This document shows positions 47,308 to 58,898 of a stretch of 64,000 nucleotides of DNA, in pieces (position 1 is the stretch's first letter; every line of letters begins with the position of its first letter). The notes beneath the pieces were generated by a model. The model searched no databases, was not told the origin of the DNA, and saw only the letters and a list, made by a program, of their open reading frames with translations. The position numbers and the translations under genes were made by a program. This DNA comes from Viola odorata (lineage: Eukaryota; Streptophyta; Magnoliopsida; Malpighiales; Violaceae): assembly GCA_963691705.1 (NCBI GenBank), contig OY829542.1, positions 26,398,579 through 26,462,578 on the forward strand, read 5' to 3'.

Positions 47308-47730
47308 GTTTCTTAAGCTTTCAATACCTTTTGTTTGTTTAAACTAGCTAATAGCTAATTTTTCAACAATGATTCTCATTTTATTGATCATTTTGTAGGA
47401 ACCTAAGAGGCTGGAGAAAGCGTAACCAAAACAAGTTAGGAAATTTTATATGAGAGCAACTTTTATTTTTTTTTCATTTACAGATAGTTGCTGTTTTTGG
47501 GTTCTTAGCTTTCTTCTTAAACATCATCTACGATAGTTGATTTATAATCATTAGTGAATGAGCCTTGATTCACTTCTACTGTATTTATAGGTTCAATCAT
47601 TTGCCATGTAAAGGGATAAAAGCTCATTTGTTTCTAATGTTATAAAAATATAAAGTGATGAATCTTTTTTGTAATTCATTGTGCATGGCTGTTATTTTTT
47701 ATCTTTCATTCATTTAATAAACTGGCATCC
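47308..47730. other. Non-coding flank of FRS pseudogene and element C
   Basis: AT-rich with poly-T runs; a short continuation of the FRS tail (GGAACCTAAGAGGCTGG, 47398) ends at a stop. The last five bases CATCC form the left half of the element C TSD. Confidence 0.5.
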
Positions 47731-49245
47731 TGACCATGCCGTCGAAACGGGTCAAAAATAATATTAATTCCTGAAGCCTAGATGCACAAATTAATTTGTG
47801 TATAACGGTAACAGGGTCGAACCACAGGGATTAAAAAGGTGACAACTTGCCCTAGATGTATGACAAAGATAAATGCAACCAAAAAGTAACACAGGGGGTT
47901 TTGTTGGTTAAACTGGTTAACAAAAAGAGGTCGAGGGCAAGACAGCTAACAAGGACAGAAATAATAATAAAATTAACAGCACTAACAATCATAAACAAAC
48001 AAGCAGGAGAATAAATGAGATAAAGTAAAATGAGAGGAAATCTTAGCAAGGGATTTTCTTGGGTTGCGTCGAGGCCTAGTCAGTCATTGGCGCACAAATA
48101 TTCTATTCCTATGCCATAGACGTACTATAGGGGCCAGGTACGTTTAGGCCCCCTTCTTTCCTTCGTAAGAGAAGCTATCCCCCGTTTTCACATATGAGGT
48201 AGCCTTGACACTTCGTCGTCCTCCCAGGCACGAGGCGGGGAGGCAATACTCAAAGGCCCATTAAGAAGAGGAAAGACACGCTTAGGGTGAGATACCTATC
48301 AGCTCGTCACACTCGCGGCACCACCCTAATCGGTTACTTGCCCTAGACAGAACATACCAAACTAATGACAATCCGTCTAGTGTCTGCTCTATTCTAAGGC
48401 TTCGCGTTAGTTATAACCAAAGAAACGACAACGATCTAAAAAGGTAAACTAGCGGGTGATCAAGCTCTTAATAAAACCAACTAGATCTAACAATAAAAAC
48501 GGCAAGCAACAACAATAAGAATATATAAAGCGCGATTTGGCCTCGTGACTACCCTTTTTACAACCCTCAAAATACCCTTGCTAAGCGGATGAGCTTAGCC
48601 GCTCATGCTAATAAATAAATAAATAAAAACAGATTTAATGTTAAGCATAAAGCAAAGAAGAATGCAATAAAGGAAATTCAAACTAAATAAATATCGGCCG
48701 GAGCTAAAATGCTCCGGTTTCAAGAGTTGATGACAACGTTAATAGAGAAAATGGGGGAGGAACAAATCCTCTGGAGAGAAGGTTGGCGGCTAACAACCCT
48801 AAAAGAAATATAAAACTAAGAAAAATAATGTAAAGTTGTCCAAAACCCTAAGAGCTAAGGGTTATATAGCCTAACTATCCACAAAAGGAAAAAGTCCAAC
48901 TAAGAGAGAAGGACAGAAACACGGAGGGAGCGTGGTCCAAAAAGGAAATATCCTAAAATGCCAAAAAAGGAATCTGCATGGAATCTCGTGCGGATCTTTT
49001 GGGGAATATTCCTTCCGCGCTTCGAGGCCTCAAAGATATCCTCAAGGCAAGATGACTTGATCAGTAGCTAGGGCTAGATGATTTATTCTCCAACAGAAAA
49101 CCATCCAAAAAGCGCATGTTTCAGCATCTTTCTCTCCTTTAGCCTAGATCTGCAAAAGAGATGAATTTAAAGGCAAATTAGCAGTATCATGCTCGAAATA
49201 AGACTAAGAAAGAGGAGAAAATTATGCATAAAACACACGCCATCA
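47731..49245 (-). repeat. 3' LTR of element C (1515 bp)
   Basis: Uninterrupted LTR copy. Compared with the 5' LTR it keeps two segments lost there (48252-48410, and the AATAAATAAATAAATAAA region near 48610-48710). A TATA-like sequence on the minus strand (TATATAACCC, about 48861-48870) marks the promoter. A weak PPT (minus strand AGTGTGAGGACATT, 49246-49259) abuts it. Confidence 0.9.
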
Positions 49246-50768
49246 AATGTCCTCACACTACTTAATGCTCGCCCTCGAGCATTCACAAAGCTGAAAACAA
49301 CCCCAAGTCAGAACACACGGCATCAACCTCATCACAAAAATAAACACATCACTCAACACACTACACTAAACCAAATACAAATAGTAGGATAATGACCCTA
49401 AAGGTAAGGCTTTCCCAATCCAGGCCTATTCACCAGCAATCCTCACATGGATAAGTATTTACGCTCACACCCGCAAATAAGACTAGGTGTTTAATTACTC
49501 AAGATGCAAATAACACAACACAAAATATAGTTTGCATATCAATTCGAGTACGCAGTACACATGCGAGGGCAATCTAGTGATCAAAAAGGACTTTAAAAAG
49601 AAGAAAGAAGAGGTATGGGTTGGGTAAAAAGAGAGGAAAGAAAGGAAAATAGAAAAGAAAAGAAGATGAAGAAAGAGAACAAAGAAAAGAAAGGACAAGA
49701 TAAGGAAGAAAAAGAAAAGAAGATGAAAGGGAAAGAAGACAAATCTGGAAGTGAGGGATTCCTTGGCTGGAAAAAGGAGATGTCGGTGAGTAACACTCGT
49801 TAGGGGCGCGACAGCGATGGCTAGACGGCATGGCCTCCTTTTTCTTCTGTGGGGGAGACCTTCTTTTGGGCTAGAGCTAGCGATCCTTGTTATTTTCTGT
49901 GCCTGTTTTGCTTTTATATTTTATTATATATTTTAAAGCAGCAGAAGGCACAAATGTTTCTTTTCTTGATTCGCCATTTTACCATGGCTAGGAGCTACAG
50001 TTGTTGGCTCTCTTTGCATATTTGCTTTTAGAGTTAAGGCCTTGTTGTCTTTACTTCCCCACACTTATTCTTTTGTGCTTGGGATGGGCGCAAAAATCTT
50101 TCTTTCATGTCTTGCCATAGCTCTGCTTCCATCATCTAAACTTTGCTTTTTCATCTTCCCCACACTTTTCTTTTTCTACATTTAGCCCTTGCTGTTTCTG
50201 TTGAAGAGTGTTACTCACCTGCCAAAGAAAAATCAAAGAAAAGGCTCGAATGGTTAGAAGATAAAACAAAGACAGGGAAGGGATGAGTGTCGAGGGCAGG
50301 ATGGAGAAAAAGAGAAGAAACAAAAAGAAAAAGAAAAAGAAAAAGAGAAATAAAACTACAAAGTCTTTTCGTCGTTTCGTTGCTTTCCCCCGTCTAATGG
50401 TGCCTATACCCAGGGATATCAAGTAAACCTAGCTAGTGCCTAGTTAAGCATTTAATCACACATGAAGAATATGACATAGAAGCTCAAAGTGCTCACAAGG
50501 TGCTTTTTGCAACTACAGGTGTCTAGGCCTAGACTGGTCATAAGTAAGCAGGAAAAATTGTGTTTGTCCAGGCATAGATGAAACAAATGATAGTTTCTTT
50601 ATGAGCACAAAAGTTCAAAAGAGTGTGCTCAAACAAGGGGGTTTTAAAAATGTGGCAGTGCAAATTTTGGCAAAACAGCTAACAAAATCCTAAAATAAAA
50701 ATCCAAATTTTTTTGAAATTTTTCACAAAACATGCAGTCAAGCAACAAGCAGGAAAATAAATGTTCAG
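49246..50768 (-). other. 3' non-coding region of element C
   Basis: No ORF supported. Homologous to 393-1980 of element A (shared TAATGGTGCCTATACC near 1580 and 50398). Contains a long purine tract at about 49595-49745. The env-like ORF found in element A is absent. Confidence 0.6.
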
Positions 50769-51260
50769 TCAAACAATATCAAAATAAACAAGCAAACTGA
50801 TAAACCCCTCCCCACACTTAGGCATCGCATTGTCATCAATGCGAAGAAGGGACTCACACAAGGGCAAACGAGAAGAAACATAAAAACTGAAAAGTAAAAG
50901 GAAAGTGTTCACCTGAAAAAGGAAAGAAATGTGGGTTGCCTCCCACGAAGTGCCTGAGTTAACGCCAAGGCCTAGACGTTGGCTAATCAAATTACTTTGG
51001 GTCTGGTGGCTCCGCCATGAGGGGGTCGAAACCTTCGTGGAACAACTCCAATCTGTGATCTTGCACTTTGGAAATGAGCCTGTGTCTATTTTCTGAATTG
51101 CAACCACCCTATAATCATAAATCTTTGTGACAAGGTAAGGGTTGGTCCTCCTATGCTTTAAATTTATGGAAAAGAGCCTAAGACAAGAAGTGTAAAGTAA
51201 AACCTTTTGTCCAGTAGCAAAGGTTTTAGAAGGGAGCAACTTATCGTGATGAGTGTTAGT
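50769..51260 (-). pseudogene. Integrase C-terminal remnant of element C
   Basis: The frame reads LPSKTFATGQKVLLYTSCLRLF, then YLVTKIYDYRVVAIQ, matching the element A integrase C-terminal domain ([21 protein letters not shown]). No catalytic residue remains upstream. The downstream part past 51030 has no resemblance to known domains. Confidence 0.75.
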
Positions 51261-51501
51261 CTTTGTCGTGTCTTGGGCAACTGGTTGTGATAGTGATTGT
51301 TATGATGGGTGTCTTGACCTTGCTGGTTGTGACAGTGGTTATTGCAGTGGGAGTGGGTATCATTGTGGCCTCAGGGTTAGTCTTGACGACGGGCGAAGTT
51401 GGTGCCATAGCTTTGGGGACAGCAGGAGTGGGTACAAAAGCTACCAGAGCTAGCTAAGGAGCTCCTAGGGCTAGTGAGAGTGTCTTGACGTGGACGATCG
51501 T
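51261..51501. other. Unexplained TG-rich insert at the pol deletion junction
   Basis: About 240 bases rich in TTGTGA, TGGTTGTGACAG and GTGGGTA words lie exactly where about 3 kb of pol is missing. It is not found in element A. The plus-strand hydrophobic open frame here (MSCLGQLVVIVIVMM) is most likely due to repeat composition. It could be filler DNA from break repair. Confidence 0.45.
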
Positions 51502-52334
51502 CTATCCAAGGGCCTCGCGGTATCCTTTGAGTGTGGACACCAACTCGCGCTCTGCAGCAGGATCGAGCTTGCTAGAGATGATCACTGGGAGTGTGTCATG
51601 TTCACCAAGGTAGGCATACTTGAGGTGTGAGGGCAAGCTCTTCAACTCCGACTTTGGGTCTTGCAAAAGAGGGGGCAAGCTGCGAATTAGGAGTAGGGAG
51701 ATTTGTTGGAAGAGGAGAAATAACAAGAGGAGAAGGGATAACAGGATGCTCTTCCAAAGCAGCAACGACTTCATGCAACTCAGGTGGAGTCACAAGTGTC
51801 AAGGCGAAGGTGTCCAGCGGGTGGAATACTCCTGTCTAGGGCAAGCTGCAGAGAATCATTAGTAGCAAGTTCAGAAATATTAGTAACAATAGGATCAATA
51901 ATATCAACAAATTTTACGCTAGAAAACTCGATGGGGTGTCTCATATTGTCAAGCATATTGAACTTGATGGTCTCCCCGTCGAACTCAAGAGTAATAGAGG
52001 CGTCGTGGACGTCGATCTTAGCTCTTGCAGTCCTAAGGAATGGTCTACCCAGGAGCATGTCTGAGGTCTTGACAGATTGGACATCGTCCATGTCAAGCAT
52101 GTAGAAGTCAGCTGTGTATATGAAATCTCCAATCTGCACCAGAACATCCTCAATAACACCCTTGGGGTGGATGACAGATCGGTCAGCTAGATGGATCGTG
52201 ACCCCCGTGAACTTGAGTGGGCCTAGGCCTAGACTATTGTATATCGTCAAGGGCATGACGTTGATACCTGCACCCGAATCACACATAGCTCTACCGATAT
52301 CAATAGTACCGATTTTGCATGGGATGGTGAACAT
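51502..52334 (-). pseudogene. Protease and RT N-terminus of element C
   Basis: Protease region 51780-52334 carries CDSGAGINVMPLTIYNSLG with the catalytic Asp present, TIHLADRSVIHPKG, and MLLGRPFLRTARAKIDVHD, so unlike element A its active site is intact. Downstream after a frameshift the RT leader (SLPSHLKYAYLGEHDTLPVI, ELVSTLKGYREALG) ends at 51502, where the deletion begins. Confidence 0.83.
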
Positions 52335-52379
52335 ACCTTTGTCCTTGCATTAGGGTGGTAGCTTCCTCTGAATGACAGC

Positions 52380-54215
52380 CTAGACATTAGCACCTATACT
52401 GATTTTTTTCACACCTGTCATAGTACATTTGTTAACACACAAAGTTTTCAAAAATTTAGCATAACGAGGAACATTTTTAATAGCCTGCAGCAAGGGGATG
52501 TTAACTTGCACTTTGTTAAACATTTCAAAAATCTCACAGTCCTCATTATCTTTTTTAGACTTGACTAGTCGTTGAGGGAAAGGTGGCTCAAGGATCTTAT
52601 GGATGCACTCTTGGGTGAACTCTAGTGGCTTCATTGTCTTGCTTTTTTCTGGCTTAGGCTCGAGCTCAAGCTTGACGGTTTGTTCAACGTCGAGGCCTAG
52701 ATGTGCATGCTCAGGTATTTCAACGCCTAGGCCTAGATATAAACGGGTACGTAATTGGGTGCCGCTAAAGAGTGTCATGTTCTTCGGGTTGGCTTCTGCC
52801 TAAGGTAGCAATCTCCCCCTGTTCTTCAATTCTTTCATATCTACAGCCATAACACTCATTTATTTTTATATATCAAAAATAACACTAGTGAGCTTACTTA
52901 CCTCATCAACTTGCGGAGCTGAAGGAGTTTGACCTTGAGGGGCTTGGTATTGGTACTAGTGGTTGATGGGGTAGTTTGGTCGTGGCACGAAGTTCTGCAA
53001 GTTGAGAGGTGGCTGAGATTGGTTCAGATACTGATTTTGCTATTGTGGCTGACTAGGCCTAGACGATTGCAGATTGTGTGACCAACTAAAATTGGGATGC
53101 TTCCACCATTGATTATAGTTCTGGCGGTAAGGAGCCTGGTTGTAGTTACCCACAACATTGACTTGGATCTCGTCAGGAATATAGGGACATGCGTCCGTGG
53201 CATGATCCAAAAAATTGCAAATCTAGCATGCCTTGGTCTGGACAGGTTGTCCTGCGGCCATATTCTATAGCATGCCCGTGATGGTTGTTAACTAATTTTC
53301 CATAGCAGCAACACAGACATTCTAGGTGTGGTTTGCCACCTTGTCAGATGCGGTGATGGTCTTTGCCATAAGCTCAATAATAGCTTTAGCGGCAGCTGAG
53401 GTGCGAGCACAAAGAGAGCCACCAGTTGCGGCGTCTAGCAGGACCTTGTCAGTTGGCTTCAAGCCCTCATAAAAATATTGGATAAGTGCATGATAGGTGA
53501 GGTTGTGTGAAGGACACAAGGCTTGCATCTTCTTGAAGTGTTCGTGATATTGCCCTAGACTCTTGTCATTTTTCTGGACAATAGAGACTAGCTACTTGCG
53601 GGTGACACTTGCCGTAGACGCTGGATATTACTTATTGGTGAAAGCCTTAGAGATCTCAGCCCAGGAGGCAATAGATCTAGGAGGGAGGTCTTAGAACCAA
53701 TCCTTGGTTGCATCTTTTAGAGACCACATAAAGGCACACAACTTGGCTTGGTCGATGCCGACATTGGTCGGTTTCAAGGCCTTACAGACAGAATGAAGAT
53801 GCTGGAGATGTCGGTGAGGGTTCTCCTTAGGTAATCCATGGAAGGTAGGGAGATGATGCATAACGACGGACTTGAGTGTCCAATCGTGAGGGACAGCGGA
53901 CCAGACAATGCAACTACTAGGTGCCTCAGGAGTAGTATTGAGGTCATCAATGGTCTGGCCGTTCAGTAGATCTGCCATGTTGGGTATCTCGGGGTAGACG
54001 ACTTCTGCGTCATCGAGGTCTCGATGGAGGTAGGCTAGGTCTTGGTGAAAGAGATTGCCGAGATTATCTAGGTTAGAGAGATTTCTGTCGAGGGTAGGAG
54101 GGGGAACTTCTCTATAGTGAATAGATGATCCTTTAGCCTGCCTACGGAGTCCTCTTACTGTTCTAGTAAGCTTGTGATCGAGGGGTAGTAGGTCTGCTGC
54201 AGATCTCCTGGTCAT
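52380..54215 (-). pseudogene. Gag polyprotein of element C (many TAG codons)
   Basis: Start ATG at 54213-54215 (MTRRSAADLLPLDHKLTR). The gag core (VPHDWTLKSVVMHHLPTF, LCAFMWSLKDATKDWF) ends at TAA 53691. Further on, the frame shows TAG at 53592-53594, 53265-53267 and 53223-53225 (inside the zinc knuckle), each where element A has a Gln codon. The last part (52380-52778, VNIPLLQAIKNVPRYAKFLK) precedes the protease. Confidence 0.85.
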
Positions 54216-54246
54216 ACAAATAAAAGAAAGAAATCAATTCCATTCA

Positions 54247-54264
54247 ATCGCCAGCAACGACGCC
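54247..54264 (-). other. Primer binding site of element C
   Basis: On the minus strand TGGCGTCGTTGCTGGCGA lies next to the 5' LTR, a degenerate version of the tRNA-Asp PBS of element A (C-to-T changes at CG sites). Confidence 0.75.
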
Positions 54265-55005
54265 AAAATTTGACCGCGCCGTCGAAACGGGTCAAAAATA
54301 ATATTAATTCCTGAAGCCTAGATGCACAAATTAATTTACATATAGCGGTAACATGGTTGAACCACAAGGATTAAAAGGTGACAACTTGCCCTAGATGTAT
54401 GACAAAGACAAATGCAACCAAAAAGTAACACAGGGGGGTTTTGTTGGTTAAACTGGTTAACCAAAAGAGGTCAAGGGCAAGACAACTAACAAGGACAGAA
54501 ATAATAATAAAATTAACAGACCTAACAATCATAAACAAACAAGCAGGAGAATAAATGAGATAAAGTAAAATGAGAGGAAATCTTAGCAAGGAATTTTCTT
54601 GGGTTATGTCGAGGTCTAGTCAGTCATCGGTGCACAAATATTCTATTCCTATGCCATAGACATGCTATAGGAGCCAGGTACGTTTAGGCCCTCTGCTTTC
54701 CTTCATAAGAGAAGCTACCCCCCATTTTCACATATGAGGTAGCCTTGACACTTCGCCGTCCTCCCAGGCACGAGGTGAGGAGCCAATACTCAAAGGCTTC
54801 GCGTTAGTTATAACCAAAGAAACTACAGTGATCTAAGAAGGTAAACTAGCGGGTGATCAAGCTCCTAATAAAACCAACTAGACCTAGCAATAAAAATGGC
54901 AAGCAAACGAATACAACAATAAGAATATATAAAACGGAATTTGGCCTTGTGACTACCCTTTTTACAACCCTCAAAATACCCTTGCTAAGAGGATGAGCTT
55001 AGCCG

Positions 55006-56286
55006 TGTTAGCCCAAGGGCAATCTCATCTTTGTTTTGATGATTTTAGACACACAAACTAATTACCTTACTAATGCAATTTGAAGTTAAAGTGTGTGTAG
55101 TTTGCGATGGAACAAATAAGAGGGAACAAATCAAGATATCGCAAGCTCAAGATCAAGTGTACTTTAGGACTTTAATCATGTAAGTATGATTCTATTTAAC
55201 ACTTGATTTATGTTCAAAATACCTCAAGGAAAGTGTGAAAAAAAGTTTTACGCAAAAATGATTTTTCAGTCAAAAGTTATTCAAGTTTTAGTAAATCAGA
55301 AAAGTGGCTAAACGTGATCACGGTTAGACCTAAACGTGAATCACGGTTAGGAGCTGTCAAAATGCCGAAACTTTCCAGAAGTTAACGTGAATCACGGTTA
55401 AGGGCTAAACGTGAATCACGGTTAGAAATTGTCTCTAACCGTGATCACGGTTGGTCTTAAACGTGATCACGGTAAGTATAACGGCTAGTTTTCTTAACAG
55501 CTCTTTTGTCCACTTAAAACGGATTTTTTGGCTCCATACTTTCTTGTCTGATCTTCCACTGATCTTATACTATATATAACTCATCCTAGATGAGTTAGAA
55601 CTTAACTAGAATACACATTAAACACAAGAAAGATTTAGAAAGCTCTCATACTCTTTCAAAGCCAAAATCTGAGTTTTTGCAAAAGCTTACAACTTCAAAC
55701 TGTCATAACGCAAGCTTTACAAATCCGAATTTACTCATTCTTGCGTTCATATTTCAAGTAAGTTTTAAGCTTTCTTTTGAGGTATTCTTGTTCATTTATT
55801 GGTGTTGATTATTGAATCATACATAGTTTATTTGTACACCAATTGTGTTGCTATTTAATTTTCTCTTGTCAAGTATTCTTGATTGTGATAGGTTGTGATT
55901 GAGCCCGGAAAAATCACATTGTAAGGTTTGTTGGTTGAGCCCGCAAAAACCAAGTGTAAGGTTGTTGGTGAACCCCTGAAAACCAAAGTGTAAGGTTTAT
56001 TGGTTGAGCCCGCAAAAACCAAGGTGAAAGGTTTATTGGTTGAGCCCGGAAAAACCAAGGTGTAAGGTTTGAGTTGAACCCCTAAAAACTCAAGGTAATA
56101 ACGAAGTGTTCGTTGTTCAAAATCCTAAGAGGAGGACTCTTAGGTAGTGGAGTACAATTCATTGAGGAATTGGAACCACTATATATCCTTGTGTTTTTAC
56201 ATTCTATTTCCGCACTCATAATCCTTACATTTTGTGTTAGAATTTTTATTTGCCTATTCACCCCCCCCCCTCTAGGCCGTTTATCA
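55006..56286 (+). repeat. Copia 5' LTR with internal repeats (1281 bp)
   Basis: Ends TGTTAG and TTATCA. A TATA-like TATATATAAC is at about 55570. It holds two repeat blocks: palindromic GTGATCACGG words (55312-55478) and about five 35-bp units with GGTTGAGCCCG and AAACCAAGGTGTAAGG (55895-56095). Ends with a poly-C run before CTCTAGGCCG. Confidence 0.8.
55312..55478. repeat. Palindromic CCGTGATCACGG repeat cluster
   Basis: Seven copies of ACGTGA(A)TCACGG(T) occur in 167 bases, in tandem with spacers CTAAACGTGA and TTAGA. Some copies have GTGATCACGG, others GTGAATCACGG. The core is self-complementary, so single strands can fold into small hairpins. Confidence 0.88.
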
Positions 56287-56345
56287 ATTGGTAGCGGAGC
56301 GAGGTACTTGTTTTGTAGGTTTAATCGCCTCAAGTAAAAGATCAT

Positions 56346-57236
56346 ATGGCCAAAGAGGGTGTTGTGCGCAACCATTCACTATACCTTGATAGTAACAATT
56401 TCCGACATTGGAAGACAAGGTTGAGAACCTTTCTTGGTGTTCAAGACGACGAATCTCTTGCCCTCTTCACCGGTACTGTTCGTGAGTTCGTAAAATCGGA
56501 TTCAAGAAAGAAGCATCGGAGAAGTACACGTGAACACTCTTCCGGACTCAAGAGACATGGAAATCGTGAAGCATATCCAAGGAGCTCTTCACCAACATCC
56601 ACCTCTACCTCAAATGAAAGCAAGGATTATTGCTTTATTGGGCAAAGTGATAATGAGGTAAGTTCTTCTCAATCTCTTGATAACGAATATGGATTGCAAG
56701 AAGCGTTTGATGAATTGTCTATTCATTTTTAAAAGTCTTGCAAGCAAAATGTTAAACTTGCTAAGGATTTAGAAAAGTTGAAAAATGATATTCTTGAGTT
56801 AGAATCTTTGAATAAATCCTTGAAAGAGGAAAATGATTTTTTGAAAAATGATAATGAAGATTTGAGAAATGTTTTGGCTAATACTAGAGATGAGCTTAAA
56901 TCATTAGAAATTGCTAATGGAAAGAAAAACTCTAGATGTGAACTTTGTGCAAACTCTAGTAAAGAAGTAGCTCTTTTAAATGAAAAGATTAAAACTCTTG
57001 AGGCTACTTTAGCTAAATTTATTCAAAGTGCACAAGGTCAACAAAAGTGTTTAAATGAGCAAAAGACTAATTTTGATAGAAGAGGAATTGGATTTGATCA
57101 CTCTTCTAGCATGAATAATTCTAAAACATCTTTTGTTAAAACAAGAAATTGTGACCATGCTAGTTCTTCAAATCAATCACATGATAGACCTTTGTATAAA
57201 TGTGATTATTGTCATAAGAATGGTCATATGAGGTAG
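56346..57236 (+). pseudogene. Copia gag fragment (internal deletion, stop, truncated knuckle)
   Basis: One frame from the ATG at 56346 (MAKEGVVRNHSLYLDSNNFRHWKTR) has a TAA at 56730 and continues to 57236. The usual gag core after the HWK motif is missing (only about 40 residues before an Arg/Ser-rich stretch). The second part is a long coiled coil (LESLNKSLKEENDFLKNDNE) followed by a zinc knuckle YKCDYCHKNGHM, cut before its last Cys at the junction with Athila LTR. Confidence 0.8.
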
Positions 57237-58054
57237 CCTTGACACTTCGCCGTCCTCCCAGGCACGAGGTGGGGAGCCAATACTCAAAGGCTTCGCGTTA
57301 GTTATAACCAAAGAAACTACAGTGATCTAAGAAGGTAAACTAGCGGGTGATCAAACTCCTAATAAAACCAACTAGACCTAGCAATAAAAATGGCAAGCAA
57401 ATGAATACAACAATAAGAATATATAAAACGGAATTTGGCCTTGTGACTACCCTTTTTACAACCCTCAAAATACCCTTGCTAAGAGGATGAGCTTAGCCGC
57501 GCATGCTAAAATACTCCGGTTTGAAGAGTTGATGACAACGTTAATGGAGAAAAATGGGGAGGAACAAATCCCTAGGAGAGAAGGTTGACGGCTAACAACC
57601 CTAAAAGAACTATAAAACTAAGAAAAATAATATAAAGTTGTCTAAAATCCTAAGAGCTAAGGATTTATATAGCCTAACCACCCACAAAAGGACAAAGTCC
57701 AGCTAAGAGAGAAGGACAAAAACACGGAGGGAGAGTGGTCCAAAAAGGGAATATCCTAAAATACCAAAAAATGAATCTGCGTGGAATCTCGTGCGGATCT
57801 TTTGGGGAATATTTCTTCAACGCGTCGAGGCCTTGACGATATCCTCAAGGGCAAGATGACTTGATCAGCAACTAGGGCTAGACGATTTATGCTCCAACAG
57901 AAAACCATCCAAAAAGCGCATGTTTCAGCATCTTTCTCTCTTTTAGCCTAGATCTGCAAAAAAGATGAATTCAAATGCAAATTAGCAGTATCATGCTCGA
58001 AATAAGACTAAGAAAGAGGAGAAAATCATGCATAAAACACAAGCCATCATATCC

Positions 58055-58372
58055 CTATTGAGTATGTATTTAGTGAGGATGAGAAGTACCTTCAGTCTAC
58101 TTTGTAAAAACCAGTGTATTAGTTCTAAATATTTTAAAGAGTTTGTGTTTTTAATCTCATACTGCAACATGTTTTAAGGTTTTATTTAGAACATGGAAAA
58201 AACAAGATGATAAAATAATTTTGGAAAAAGAAAAAAAGATAAAGAGAGGGAGATGAGAAATTGATATGAATTGTCGTAGGAAAAAGAGAGAAAAGGTAGA
58301 GAGAGGAGAGAGAGAAAAAGGTTTATTAATTATAAAGAGAGAAATTAATTTTTTGTTAGGTTGGTAGTATAT
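58055..58372. other. AT-rich intergenic DNA
   Basis: Between the element C TSD and the TA before the mariner element. Purine-rich (GAGAGAGGAGAGAGAG near 58295). No ORF or repeat boundary seen. Confidence 0.5.
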
Positions 58373-58700
58373 TACTCCCTTCGTCCTTAATTGTTTGACG
58401 TGTTAGCCCATTTTCGCTGGTCCTTAAACATTGACGTCCTCACCTTCCCGAGGCGATTGTCTACTGTTTGTGACGAGTTTTCCCTTGTCCAGAGTCTATC
58501 TCCAAATCAAGCCTCTCTCTCTCTTCGTCTGCCATTCCTTTACCCATTTCCGTTTGATTTCAAATCTTGGGCATTTTGCCAGGGAAAACCTTGAAGCAGT
58601 AATTTTTCCTCTCCCCTGTCCATTTTCTTCTCCTTCCCTGCAAAACAAATTTCTTCACCAAAAAAGTAGATCTAGGATTACAACTACTGTGATTTAGAAG

Positions 58701-58898
58701 ATGGAGTGCGTCGAAGAATTTGACGATTCCATAAACATGGTCGTCAAAGATTCAATTCCTGATGTGAGATCAGCGGAGGACGTGGCGGAGAAGGCGGCGG
58801 TGCAGGACTCCGGTGAGGAAAGTATCATGGTGTCGGATACATACGATGATGAGAAGAGCATTCCAAGTGCAGAGTATCACGGTCCAGGGCTCCATTGA
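58701..58898 (+). CDS. Small acidic ORF in mariner element, unknown function
   Basis: 65 codons, MECVEEFDDSINMVVKDSIP..., with 18 or so acidic residues; it stops shortly after a short Ser/Tyr/Asp-rich segment. A similar-looking acidic N-terminus starts some FAR1-type transposases, but no DNA-binding domain follows. Could be a captured exon (a GT lies after LSIF-like residues) or noise. I do not recognise it. Confidence 0.3.
   Translation: MECVEEFDDSINMVVKDSIPDVRSAEDVAEKAAVQDSGEESIMVSDTYDDEKSIPSAEYHGPGLH

Larger units (their letters stand above)
55006..57224 (+). mobile_element. Truncated copia-type retrotransposon (5' half)
   Basis: The fragment begins exactly at an LTR start, TGTTAGCCCAAGGGC, and ends inside the gag zinc knuckle. 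A complete LTR (55006-56286) is followed by a PBS-like TTGGTAGCGGAGC (degenerate form of the tRNA-Met PBS TGGTATCAGAGC). The pol gene and 3' LTR are absent. Confidence 0.82.
47731..58049 (-). mobile_element. Athila-type LTR retrotransposon C, internally deleted
   Basis: LTRs at 47731-49245 and 54271-58049 start TGACC and end CCATCA; flanks are CATCC (47726-47730) and TATCC (58050-58054), a 5-bp TSD with one change. Read on the minus strand the interior has PBS, gag, protease, the very start of RT, then directly the integrase C-terminus. RT core, RNase H, integrase core and env-like ORF are gone. It is related to element A (shared gag, protease and 3' non-coding block), so it could only move using another element's enzymes. 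A copia fragment sits in its 5' LTR. Confidence 0.92.
54271..58049 (-). repeat. 5' LTR of element C, split by a copia fragment
   Basis: LTR sequence runs 54271-55005, is interrupted by foreign DNA 55006-57224, then resumes at 57225-58049. The resumption repeats 275 bases already present: 54731-55005 equals 57225-57499 except for about three substitutions. Relative to the 3' LTR it lacks two segments flanked by short repeats (AAGGC; ATGCTA). Confidence 0.9.

Noticed and set aside
51253..51457. Hydrophobic plus-strand peptide (possible membrane protein)
   Set aside because: Explained by TTGTGA/GTGGTT repeat composition; no start context or homology.
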